Made by a program: the position numbers and the translations under genes. Below are positions 20,731 to 31,660 of a stretch of DNA of 64,000 nt, piece after piece (the first letter of the stretch is position 1; each line of letters opens with the position of its first letter). Origin of the DNA: Leptidea sinapis (taxonomy: Eukaryota > Arthropoda > Insecta > Lepidoptera > Pieridae); contig NC_066290.1 of the NCBI RefSeq assembly GCF_905404315.1, forward strand, positions 12,089,453 through 12,153,452, written 5' to 3'. The notes below the pieces were generated by a model, which did no database searches, had not been told where the DNA came from, and saw only the letters and a list, made by a program, of their open reading frames with translations.

Positions 20731-21713
20731 TCGTAATATTTTACGTTTATAGAATTCGTTAAGTCCCTGTTCCATTCCGTTGATTCAGGCATCCGCTATT
20801 CGTACCGGCTACCGAGTGCGGCGATAAGGTTAATAAGCTTGCCTCTTAATTAATAAACGTTATCCTATCTGCCCTTTATCTAATTTCTTAACATAATTCG
20901 TGTTTTGATGCGCTATGCTCTGTGGTTCCCAACGAGCGTCGAAAATAACACATTAATTATCTATGTATATTAAAATTGCGAGCTCCGTTTTGTGAGGAAA
21001 TTGTAATTGATATGTTATGTATTCGTTGGAGGAACTTTAAAAGGGGATCAGTTGGTTTTCGAGTTCCGCATTTGAAATTTGATCGTTAGGGAGATATTGT
21101 GCGATATATATAATAGATAGATAACGGAGAAGTGGAGTCTTAGCATGTGGTTGTGGTATTTTTTTTTAACATTGCACAGAACAATTCGCCAATAAATTGA
21201 CACATAACTATATGATTGTCAATATTAAATTTAGGTCTAGTTGCATCATATTAGCTGTTGTAGTTAAGTTTTAAGTCAAATTTAACGTTAAGAGTTAATT
21301 TAACTGTTACATAGACTGTGAAATGTGTTGCACCATCGTATTCCTTGGCTTAGTGAAAATATTTTAATTGCTCGCTAGCTTTAACCGGCCAAGAATCGAC
21401 GGTTGCGGTTAGCAGTTAAAGTTATGATGTCATCTTAAAATTATCAAATGGTGCAAACACATTCTTTGCTTAATTAGTACTTTAACATGTTTATGATGCA
21501 AATTTGACTTAATATATTTTTGCGTCATTAACACACATTATATAGTTATAATTCAATAATATTAACATAAAAAAAAACATAAGTTTGAAGGTACCGTTCT
21601 CGATCAATTTTTTAAAACATTAGTATTTATGGCGATAGAATTCTATGAGTTGTTACGCCGTATGTACATTCTGCATGTAGACCAAAGAGGATATAAATAC
21701 TACATAATTTTAG
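20731..21713. other. AT-rich spacer
   Basis: No gene or repeat with clear ends. Confidence 0.5.
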
Positions 21714-21841
21714 TATGAAACGTCATTTGACATAAGTTTGAAATAGCAATTACAATATCGCGACGAAGTATAATCCGGCTAAGTTTGAAAGCGAACAGTA
21801 CAACGTCAACTGTCAATCTATCAATGAATGCCCGTTTCATA
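21714..21841. mobile_element. TATGAAACG-type MITE, copy 2 (inverted relative to copy 1)
   Basis: It starts TATGAAACGTCATTTGACAT and ends CCCGTTTCATA. The interior AATCCGGCTAAGTTTGAAAG is shared with the other copies. It is 128 bp with internal deletions, including part of the left terminal repeat. Confidence 0.65.
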
Positions 21842-23351
21842 CAATTATTGCTAGGCTGATCTAGACTACCAAATCCTTCAGATTAACTTTTAAAACTTAA
21901 ATAATTATGGATTTCTGCAAAATAACACGTAATTCAATAAATTTCCGTCGTAATTTATTAACAAATTTCAACTGCATGGAAAACAACGATTGTTGTGTCC
22001 TTTAACAGGATAGCAATTATAGTGAATAAAGTGGGATTGACATAAAAGTCGTGTTTGAGGGTAGATTTGTAAAATGTCACGATTTAGACATGATTAATAT
22101 GTATGAGACATCGACAGTACAAGACTCGTTATTGCCGGTGTGTGATACGCATTTATGATGCGTTATTAATTGTTCACTAGTTAATTTAAATCTGTACGAG
22201 TTACACAGACTAAGGGTATGTTCCGATATGCGCTACGAGCACTGCACAGTAGAATAACTGTAGAAAAATTCGTTCCGTTATGGACTGCCAGTATACTGCC
22301 GCAGTACCCTAGGGAAATATAAAACGTATAAATCGCCGCCATATTCTACTGTGAGCACTGACGTTTTCGAGGTAAGGTACTCGCAGTACTTTGATCACGT
22401 GATTAGTCAAAACCACTCGAGTGCCTATCGTTTTATAAACAATAACAACAGTTTTTTAATGAACTAGAAAGCTTTATTACACCCATTTGATTGCTGCGTC
22501 AAAAAATTCGGCTGACTTTGACGGTTCCCTTTTTTGCGTTCCGTTTTAAATAGTAACCAATATAACTGGCTATAAAGGAACAGCTTCACAGTATACTAAA
22601 TTGACGACACACTGTAGTGTGGTCGCATATATCTGAACATAACCTTAGTTGATAACACATCAACTGCCAGAAAAAGTTGACTTAAAAATAAGCTGGTATT
22701 TTTTTCTCTGGTCTAGTTTGTTTGTTTGAAACATCCAAATTAAATACCACAAAACAGAAAAAAAACACCAATGTTACATTAGGTTTTTGCGTAAAAGTCA
22801 AATTTTTATCATTATTATTTTATTTAACCCGACGTTTCGTTTTCTTTGCAGAACACGTTTTCAGTCCCCTTGAAACTAAGAATTATTATGTTTTAATCCT
22901 TTAAAAATAATTTTATTTAAATTTGTGATACTCGCGGTAGTCAATGAAGAAGTCAAGTTTTATAAAATTAAAGACAAAAACTTAAAACGGGGAAGAAATA
23001 GCCAAAAGAACAATAAAAAAACTGTGTAGGTACTTATAATAATATTAACTTTTGCAACCGATCAAACAATATATTTTAGAAGTCAAAAGTCACTTTTACT
23101 CTAGGCCTCAAATGTACATTTTGAAAATGGTCATTAAGTGCTACGGTTTTGCTACGAGCTGCTACGTACGAGTCGTTAATTAAGGTGTCGTAGGTTTTTA
23201 AATTAGAATCTTAATAATTATTAATTAGTATTATTGAATTTATTATTAACTGATATATGTACATATTTTATCATAATAAATTGTTTTATTGGTAGGTATA
23301 TCTGCGTATAGGTACATTTATTTATAATGTTTGGATGATAATAAATATCTA
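21842..23351. other. Non-coding DNA with repeat scraps
   Basis: About 21900-21955 resembles the tail of the SINE at 61085-61140 (GGATTTCTGCAAAATAAC). At 22245-22256 and 22342-22353 a 12-bp perfect inverted repeat (CACAGTAGAATA) surrounds an 85-base loop and may be a MITE core. AACCCGACGTTTCG near 22827 is a common transposon word. No gene seen. Confidence 0.4.
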
Positions 23352-23607
23352 TTTTTTTATGAAACAAGACGAGCAGAACGTTCAGTTGATGGTAATTGAT
23401 ACGCCTTTCCTATTAAAATGCAGTGCCGTTCTGTCACCTTGTGACATAAGATGTTAAGTCTCATTTGCCCAGTAATTTTCCTAGCTACGTCGCCCTTCAG
23501 ATCGATACACAGTAATGTTTACACATTACTGCCCCACGGCAGAAATAGGCGCCGTTGTGGTACCCATAATCTAGCCGGCATCCTGCGCAAAGGAGCCTCC
23601 CACTAGT
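23352..23607 (+). repeat. Interspersed repeat, family A, central hairpin deleted
   Basis: It runs from ATGAAACAAGACGAGCAGAA through ATAAGATGTTAAGTCTCATT and CAGTAATGTTTACACATTAC to CAAAGGAGCCTCCCACTAGT. The middle GCCGCTCAG hairpin has been lost: GTGCCGTTCT joins directly to GTCACC. Confidence 0.8.
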
Positions 23608-24029
23608 GAAGATATAAAGATTATATAACTTTTAAAAGATTACGTTATAAGTTATAGCTTTATTAATATAATTTACCATCTATGTTAATTATAGTGAATC
23701 AATAGTTAGTACTTTTGCCACATCCAAACAAGAGTGGCTAGTTTAATACGAGTAGTGCTCGTATCTGAGTCTGTATTGTAAATAATACACTTCTGAATTA
23801 AAATTAAATGTATTTGCATTCCATTCGAATATCTACGTGATTCATAATCAATGCACCGGACGACAAATTCCAGTGTCGAATGACGCGGCGATTCATTTAC
23901 GCAAAAGGAGTACATATACTATAAATTATGATACCGAGAAATTTGCCGTTGTACTTATTTGAAATAGGAATAATAGATATTTATTACGATGGATTGAAGC
24001 CTAGATCAATTTTTTCTGCTATGTCCTCT
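23608..24029. other. AT-rich spacer
   Basis: Nothing recognised. Confidence 0.5.
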
Positions 24030-24330
24030 TATTTTTGAAGTGAAAACTTCTTTAGTGTCGTTGTGATTTGAAAGTCGATGAAACGAAAAAGCGCGACAAT
24101 AAAAAGACGGACACATAAATTCATACCTAACGTAGAAGAAAATGAGATATGAAGTATTATAAAGTATTTTGGTACCAGGCGATCATAGTTGTAGAAGAGA
24201 TTGTCTTGTTTTAATATATAGACATAGACACCAGGAGAAAACAAATATGGTAGCGGTGATAGTAATATCTTTCATAGAGGTTGAAATCATGTGCCATCTT
24301 AGCATTATGTACCAGGACTTCATATGCAGT
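24030..24330 (-). mobile_element. Family Q repeat, copy 2 of an inverted pair
   Basis: Reverse-complement relative of 20455-20730, starting GAAGTGAAAACTTC. It is somewhat longer, with an extra AT-rich block around 24105-24170 not present in copy 1. Confidence 0.6.
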
Positions 24331-24740
24331 TTAGAGGTTCATGCATAATGCAGGTTTCAATAATTACAATACAGCGTCACTCAGGATTCTTAAAAGAACC
24401 TAACATTCTGTGTGGACCGCAATTGCGCTTGGCACTTAATGACAAGATGCTAATGAAAAAAAAAATCTGTAGTTCAGTTATATCACTAGCAAAGCCGGAT
24501 TTAGGGGAGGGTAACTGGGGCTACAGCCCACAAGGTATCAGGTGTCTACAAGAGACTTCAGAAAAAAAATCTAGTACAGATAAGGTAAAAATTTCAATGC
24601 TACTAGCATTGAAATCATTACTATGGGAACTGGATTTCAGCGAAAAAAAAGAGGGATTTGATTTTAGTTTCTTGCGGTCAGTCATGCTGACTGTTTTTGA
24701 GGGGCCACTTGTAACACAAACCATTTTGATGTTGTAAAGT
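24331..24740 (+). repeat. Composite of a decayed family A copy and an hAT-like scrap
   Basis: A 137-codon frame runs through here, but its first half reads a degenerate family A copy (TCACTCAGGATTCTTAAAAG). The second half begins with GCCGGATTTAGGGG, the terminal-type word seen at 45832 and, diverged, at 35080. The frame looks accidental, although the residues after 24490 (GIRCLQETSEKKSSTDKV) have the texture of an old transposase or host-like peptide. I make no protein call. Confidence 0.45.
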
Positions 24741-26344
24741 ATAAAGCAATTTTCAGTTTCTACATAAAAAAAAAACCTCTCAGGAAAAGAATCAATAACG
24801 AATGTATGACGTCATAGTACATACATTATAAGGAGCAAGCCAAATGTAAACTTCAGACCGCATAATGGAGATTGGCCGTGTATGAAGTGGCGCCAAGCCA
24901 CGGTTCACGACATGTATTATTCAACAGTTTAGGCCACGACCCGTCCCCCAATTCAGTTGGTTGTGTCGTCACGGTCGCCTCTGTGTACATAGAAACACGA
25001 CTCATTTTACCGTGACAAGACTATTATCGAAAAAAGTCAATATGCTGATATGGCCTGTAGAAATTAGTGTCGCCGTTGTCACTAGGGATGCAATGCAATA
25101 AACATTTGGAACAAAATAACCTGATTATGAATTGATATGAATTATTGTAATTAATAATGCATTAATTGTTTTGCAACCTGTTCTTAATACAACGGTATGA
25201 CATTACAGAGATTCAATACTATGCAAATATATATAAAGTGTAAATAAATAGATATTCAAATTGTGTTTTCATAAACTTTTGGAGGCAAGTTTTAAATCTT
25301 ACATAAAACGTTAAAAAATCTCATATAATATATCTGTTTATTTTTTTTTGTAAATGTCCAATAACCTATATGTTGTCTTTTTATTAACGATCAAGTATAA
25401 TATACCTAATAAGTCATAATCGAAAAGGGTTGCCTAACATAAAAACCCTTTCCTACCGCCTACAGCGACAGTGGGAGGTGAAGTAGGTGTACGTCCACTA
25501 TATACATAGTCTGTGGTCGCGTGACACTGACAGATCGGGTGTCGTAGAATAGTCCATTGTGCGCGGGTGACGGGTGTCAGGTCAAGGTCTCGTTGGCGCC
25601 TACTTGACGTCCAGATATTTCTTCACAATGTTGTGTAGTGTACATAGCGCTTAAATGGGTCAATAATAATTAATGTTTTAGACCAATGACTTATTGAAAA
25701 ATAATATTGTTGTTATGACTTGCTAATTCGATATTTGATTATAGTTGGCGGGGAAATTAACGATAGCAGTAACAGGTACTAAAATTATGTACCGTTTTAG
25801 CTTCAATTTAGGCTGATTTTAGGACAAGTAATAATTTTAATAGAAACGCAAATTATAATATTAAATATTTTGCTTTGGAAGTTTTGATCACTTTTAATCT
25901 ATATGGTAAATGTTGATGATACCAGATCGTGTTAACAATAAATTTGGCATTGTAGATCACAGAGAATAACTAATTATGATACCATTAAAAAGTTAGTCTC
26001 CGTATTTTGTACTGTTTCAACTGAAATTAATTTATATAACATGTAAACATAATATTTTACGAATAATTTGAACTATCTTTACGCATGATGTGCAGCTTTC
26101 ATATCGGTTGTAATGGTAGAAGATATATTTGACGATTAAAAAATGTTTTGACGAGCCTATTTGAATAAATTGACTTTGACTTTATGATGGTTGATTGTTC
26201 ATTGATGATTAATGTAATGATGATGATAAGAAAATGCACAGGCTAAAGTCGGTTTGGGCTCACTTGTTAAAACACATAATTTTAATGCAAAAGCTAGTCA
26301 TATACTCGTAGGTATTCGATTAATTAAAGTTGACAAACATAAAC
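24741..26344. other. Non-coding DNA with two complex islands
   Basis: 24850-25030 and 25430-25640 are compositionally complex inside AT-rich text. The second contains TCAAGGTCT (25593), the consensus half-site of FTZ-F1/ERR-type nuclear receptors, though one such site is expected by chance. No open frame of note. Confidence 0.4.
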
Positions 26345-26665
26345 TTAAGTCGGGTTGGTAAGTCTTTTGTTGGGCGATGTATAGCGTTTTTACAACATGA
26401 TCCCAGAAAATGTACAAAACAAAATGTATTACGAAATTTAAAATAATTGTTAAAAATAGTTTCTGTGCTAAAGGTTACTATAACATAAATGACTTTCTTA
26501 ATGCTACCACAGACTGGGAATGGAGCAATCAGGCTATTAAATTATAAAAAAAAGACACCAGCTGAGGTTTTGCGCCCGTTTTTTCAGATCTGAGGCATAA
26601 ACTTTCGAATGGTTGGATAGTTTCTGTTAAATTTAAATTCAATTTTGAAAAAATAAATATTTGAA
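26345..26665 (+). repeat. Interspersed repeat, family C, nearly complete
   Basis: It starts GTCGGGTTGGTAAGTCTTTT, includes ATGACTTTCTTAATGCTACC and GGGAATGGAG, and ends in an AAATATTTGAATTTGAG-type tail like the full-length copy at 49610-49985. Confidence 0.75.
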
Positions 26666-27739
26666 TTTGAGAAGTCTCTGGGATGTGAAATTCCATTTAT
26701 ATATTCCATATACATCTGATACATTTGACAGATGTGTAGTCTACATAATATTCTACAAGTGTAAGATTGGTTTAGAGTAATAATTAGTTAAATATCACAA
26801 TTAGTATGATATCGTCGGCCCCTGAAATTCATGAACACAACCGCGAGATTGAGGCTCAGTTTAGGTGTGAAGGTCGATGACCGATAAGGTTCGCAGTACG
26901 ACTTCATTCGTACCCAGTCGCCATTATCACTAGCCGACCCATTAACTAAATACGTTGCCAAATACCTAAATCTACAAATAACTCGGTTCCGAGATATTTC
27001 ACCGAAATACCGCTTTACATTTTTGCTTTTGAAACACGAATTGCTTATATTATATTTTATTACAATAATCTCTTAAAAATTTCCTTATAATTGCATTTAT
27101 GAATGAAATATGCATCAATCGGATAGTCGCGCTAGCTATACGATCTAATTTGCCATTTCATTTATTAAAATATAATTTTTAAAAATATATCCACGTTTGT
27201 GTCTATAGTCTATGCCCATTAAAAGTGCTCTAGAAAACAATATATTTGGGATTGAGATTTCACAGTACATAGTCTTATTAAAAATCATTTTCAAAAGCAC
27301 GAGAAAGAGAGCAGCTCAATTAACACATGTATAACTTGCCATTGAAGAAAAAGTGCAGATTTGTAAGTCTTTTAGTCGATAAGAAAATAGTGTTGACAAG
27401 GCCGAATTTTAAATATAAGTAGGTATATTTATATTCATGTACCTAATGCAGGAATAATAGAATATTTTGTACTTTTGATATATAAAAAATAACATTATAA
27501 TTCTCCCAGGACACACATAAGGCAACAGATTGCAGAAACTGCATTTACTAAAAATAAACTCTATGGATTAGTTATATGGTAAACATAAAAAATAGAACCA
27601 AGATGTTTAAAACCAAACTATTTACACATTATATTGAAATAAATACATAAATACCCAATTATACAGTAAGCGATGCATTCTGTAATTACAATACTTACTC
27701 TGTGGTACAGCATACAAAGAGCATGTAAGTCTAGTGTTT
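26666..27739. other. AT-rich spacer
   Basis: A moderately complex patch lies at 26815-26940. Nothing recognised. Confidence 0.45.
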
Positions 27740-27920
27740 TGGTAGGAAAAGGTGTGGAGTAGATTATCGCGGAGGGTCTGGCGCGCGGGGTGTGGGTTAC
27801 GGACGTAAGGTGTACCTTATCGCAGTATTGTGCGCCTGCGCCGACAGATTTATAACTTCCCTTTGCCCTCGATAGCGGCTCACGATCGGCCTCCTACTGC
27901 CAAACCAACGAACACAAACA
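27740..27920. other. Short GC-rich patch
   Basis: GCGCGC and CGCCTGCGCCG words at 27780-27845 in AT-rich surroundings. It could be a small regulatory element; no gene evidence. Confidence 0.3.
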
Positions 27921-29089
27921 AACACGCTCTATTTAAGTTTAATTCAATATTTCATCAATACCTAGTCTTAAAGTCAAGTTGTAGGAAATTATTTTCGATA
28001 AAAATAAACACATTTCTATGTTGTAAAAGTATGCCTAAGTAATTTAAATATTTATGAAAAATTAAAATAATGAGCCTATTAAAACCGCAAAAATACAGAC
28101 ATCAACAAAAAAATTTACTCGCATCTATGTTTACCATTAATTTAAAAAAAAACTTAGTTATATACCTATTGTAATAAATAACCTGTAGGCGAACCAACTT
28201 ATATCCTATTTCCAGTAGCCAATTCATATTTAACTATAAATCTTAAAAAAAATCAAAATTGATATCCAATTAGATTATGTACCTATAAACTTAAAATATA
28301 AGAATTATATTTATTATAATTTCAATACGCACCAAAACCCGTTGTCTTCTCATTCAGCCACGGAAGTCAAATATCGGCACAATGACAGACGTCCGCGATG
28401 TTGCCACTACTGAAAATTTACGAACAGATAATTAATTAGCATAATGTAAACAAAATGCTCATTAGCGTTATATTGGGAATAGGTGGCGCGCAGGTTTCCC
28501 AGAGCTAAAACAATCTGTGGGAATTGGGTACAACGAGATGTCTGGGAACAAACATTAGTTGTGGCGTATTAACATTACCTACTTTTTGTTTATATAATTT
28601 TGCCATTTCTTATTTATATTATACTCGTAGGTACTTACTATGGGTGGGGTAATTTAGTATCTATCATTGTTTTCTTAGAATTATGGAACTTTTTAATGTT
28701 ATAGTTATAAAAAAAAATTTCATTGTATTTTGTTTTTAGTTAAATTAAATTATTTTAGAACTAATTGATACAGTAGAATATAACATGTTACAAGATATAT
28801 TTTTAAAAGTATTCATATAAACACAGGTAAAGTATTTTATCAAATCTCAATTAGGTTATAACTGTTTATAATTTTAACTTGTTTTGTTTGAATTGTTAAT
28901 AAATATCTATATCTAAGATAATAATAATAAAAAACATAAGACAATATAAATGTAAATGCGTATTATAAACGGTTAACAATTACCAAGCAACACAACGTCA
29001 CAGACATAATTTATTTTTAATTAACGTTCGGTTAAATAAAATAACTGTATAAATTGTAACACACGTAGATTACACATTTTGCTATTGAA
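27921..29089. other. AT-rich DNA with one complex stretch
   Basis: 28340-28580 is more complex; the rest is AT-rich. No gene seen. Confidence 0.45.
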
Positions 29090-29777
29090 TGTTGCGAAGG
29101 CGTTATCTATGATAGAGATGGAGCTCTGTGACGTCACAGTCCATGCTTAGGTTGGTACTTATAAGTTGTAACCGGGAAAGGAATGCGGTTCGCCGCGTTC
29201 TTAGACGCTAACGGTACACAGTTCTTTTCTGACGTTGCCGAGCTTACGATCCAAGATAAGCTCCTCGAAACCCAATAAGCAATTTCCTTGAAGCTCACAC
29301 AAACACCGCTCCTAAATAAAGCCGAGCAAAAAACACTCATGAATAAGCAGTGCGAAATAAGAATGACCCCATTTCTGGGAAGGACCGAAGCGGCGCCGGT
29401 GCAGTCTTCAAACCTTAATAATGATCGCTTTTTGTTATGCGACCCTTAATGCCTTATCTGACGCTGAGAAACGGCTTTGACATGCAATCTCACCCACACT
29501 GTTCTTACTTTCTTTCACGATACAGCCAACGGCCACAGATAATATAGAAACACGTTCCGTTTCACTCAGTTTGTTGTCATGCGTGAGTTTATCAAAATTC
29601 CTATTAGAAGGATAGTCTGTGAACGTGATTGTGGGAGGAAGTGCTGATGAAACGTGCGCCCACGTTGACCGGAAGCGGAGGCGCACAGCTCAGTTAGGCC
29701 TGCGCAGTGGCCGTAGGCGTCTTTCATAACTATCATAACCACAGCCGTATAACGTAACCGTCTTGCCATGGGGTGCT
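29090..29777. other. Complex low-copy segment with a perfect CRE palindrome
   Basis: CTGTGACGTCACAG at 29126-29139 is a 14-bp perfect palindrome around TGACGTCA, the CREB/ATF consensus. Minus-strand frames of 68 and 83 codons (29340-29134 and 29686-29435) have unbiased composition but match nothing I recognise and lack clear splice sites. I regard coding as unproven. Confidence 0.4.
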
Positions 29778-29832
29778 GTCAACGTCATAAGATGACTCAG
29801 CCCCAGAGATGTTATGACGTAGACTGACTCAT
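29778..29832. promoter_or_regulatory. Cluster of bZIP-type binding words
   Basis: Within 55 bp lie AACGTCATAA (29781-29790), TGACTCAGC (29793-29801; AP-1 or CncC-Maf type), ATGACGTAG (29813-29821) and TGACTCAT (29825-29832; AP-1). Four related sites this close are unusual for background DNA, but binding is inferred from sequence only. Confidence 0.4.
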
Positions 29833-30859
29833 GATCACAAAAATAGTCACATCAAGTCAATAAAGCAGAAAATATGATTCGTTTGTTAACTGGGCCCGCG
29901 TCATCGAATTTAATTTTGGAATTGATTTGAAACGAAAATATTTCCGTAATTTCAAACGGAAATTTTTGCAACACTTTCAATAATAAAGTCATATTAAGTA
30001 CTAAATAAATTCGACGATAAACTATTTAAGTTCCTAATAAAATAAGATATTATTTCTAAAGTACAATTATTTTTGAGAGATAATACATGTTTACGTGAAT
30101 TGTAGATTATTCAGAATGTTAAGCTTTTATTTCTTGTATGAAAATTATATCAGTTAAACAGATCATAAGTTTCGAATAAAACTAAATTTAGGAAGACGTA
30201 ATAATTTACGGACACAGAAAGATTGAAGACAAAATGAATCGGATGTTATTATTGTGAAGTTAAATGAGGGTTACTGTAGACGAGGGCAATGAACAGAGAG
30301 GGGTGCCTGAAGTAAAGTAAAACAAATCTAGATTGTGTGCGGGTGCGAGCGAGAGGCAAGCATACGTCATGCTCTACCGATGACGTACGTCCTGTCGATA
30401 ACGCCGCTAGCTGCCATAAGTACACATCTCATTGTTCCATGCATTACCTTCTCATGCCAAATTAAATCTATCGCCCACCAATAACTCACTCTCAAAAATA
30501 TATCATGCTCTTATCAAAAAAAAATCCGCCAAAATGAGGGTAGCCAAAAAATTATTTAAAAATATGTCCGTTATATATCCGCATTATTGATTCCCATTCG
30601 TGCTTTGAAATTCTTGATTGAACAATACAGTTATTATTAAACATTATTCCTAATCTTACGCCATCCGCGAAATTCCACGAACATGTCGATAAAGTTTCAC
30701 TGCGGCAACTCACTTTTCACACAATAATCACATAAAACGGATGTCGGAGAACTGTGACGAACGTCACTCGGGGCACTTGATCGAAGTCCGGCAATAACGA
30801 GCGATGTTCACTAAACAGCGCGATAATACAAAAAGAAGTCAGAGGTTAGGATGTTATCG
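29833..30859. other. AT-rich DNA with a paired CRE-like site
   Basis: TACGTCAT (30363-30370) and ATGACGTA (30380-30387) form an inverted pair with a 9-base spacer. Otherwise nothing recognised. Confidence 0.45.
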
Positions 30860-31660
30860 ATAGAGACATGAATATTCGAAGACGCGAGGGTCACGAGTGA
30901 GGAGCAGCGACCGGCCGCGGCGGTAACGACGGCGGAGTGCGGACCCGGTGAGGATTGCGTGCCGAGACTCGGCGCCCGCGGGGACGGACTCGGAGGCACC
31001 GTCCGGTGAATGGAGCGACCGACATTTTATGAATCGAGAGCCTCGGGCCGTCGCTCATTGACCTGCGGCTGCGCCGGAGCGGCGGCCGACGGGCCCCGGC
31101 TCGGAAGTGACGTCCCCGCGGAACATGGCGGCGCCCGGCGCGACGCAGGAATGGCGCAGCTTACCTATCGGGACGTCTGCGCCGCTCGTCGCCAACTCCG
31201 GCCCGCACGCGATCCCCAGATCCACAAAAGCGCGCGCGATCACTAACTCGCTCATAAATTATTCGCACTGTTATCTAAAAATATTCTTGTGCGACGAAGT
31301 GGACGGAAGTCGGGGCGACGCGGATCAAACACGCGCACTGCTTCCCCGCCGCGGGGAGACTGATGAGGGCAGGCCGCGCCGGCGCCGCCGGAGACTCGCG
31401 CGAGCACGAGGCGGAGGGCTAGCCGTCTCGCTCGCACGCGTGGCTGCCGCTTAAGTTAGAGCGGTGCGGCGGCGGGCGGCGAGCGGCAGGAGTAGGGACA
31501 CAAAATATTCGACCTTCGCCGGTGACGCACACGCGCGCAGATCGCGACAGGCGCACGCACACAGGCGCGCCGGCTCGCAAATTACTCGCGGCGCGTTCTT
31601 TCCGTCGCACCGCGCACATTGGCCCGCACCGCGACTACGTACTACATTTGACAATTTTTC
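30860..31660. promoter_or_regulatory. Strong CpG-rich island, promoter and first-exon candidate
   Basis: This is the longest GC- and CpG-dense block in the window. Frames open in nearly every phase on both strands, which reflects base composition. It encloses a minus-strand ATG followed by a consensus splice donor (31255-31165). The AT-rich flanks are abrupt on both sides. The best reading is a promoter region of a host gene, possibly transcribed to the left. Confidence 0.5.
31165..31255 (-). CDS. Candidate first coding exon, unidentified
   Basis: ATG at 31255-31253 opens 30 codons (beginning MSELVIARAFVDLGIACG) that end at a splice-donor match: exon ...GATAG, intron GTAAGC beginning at 31164. 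The peptide is less compositionally biased than other frames in the island. The start context is weak (T at -3). I recognise no family, and no downstream exon can be assigned. Without the intron the frame would run to 31055. It may well be chance in a GC-rich block. Confidence 0.25.

Noticed and set aside
24324..24737. A 137-codon plus-strand frame
   Set aside because: Its first half is a family A repeat and its second half starts with an hAT-like end, so continuity is accidental.
29134..29686. Two minus-strand frames with protein-like composition
   Set aside because: No start context, no splice sites that fit and no family I recognise; kept only as a note in the segment entry.
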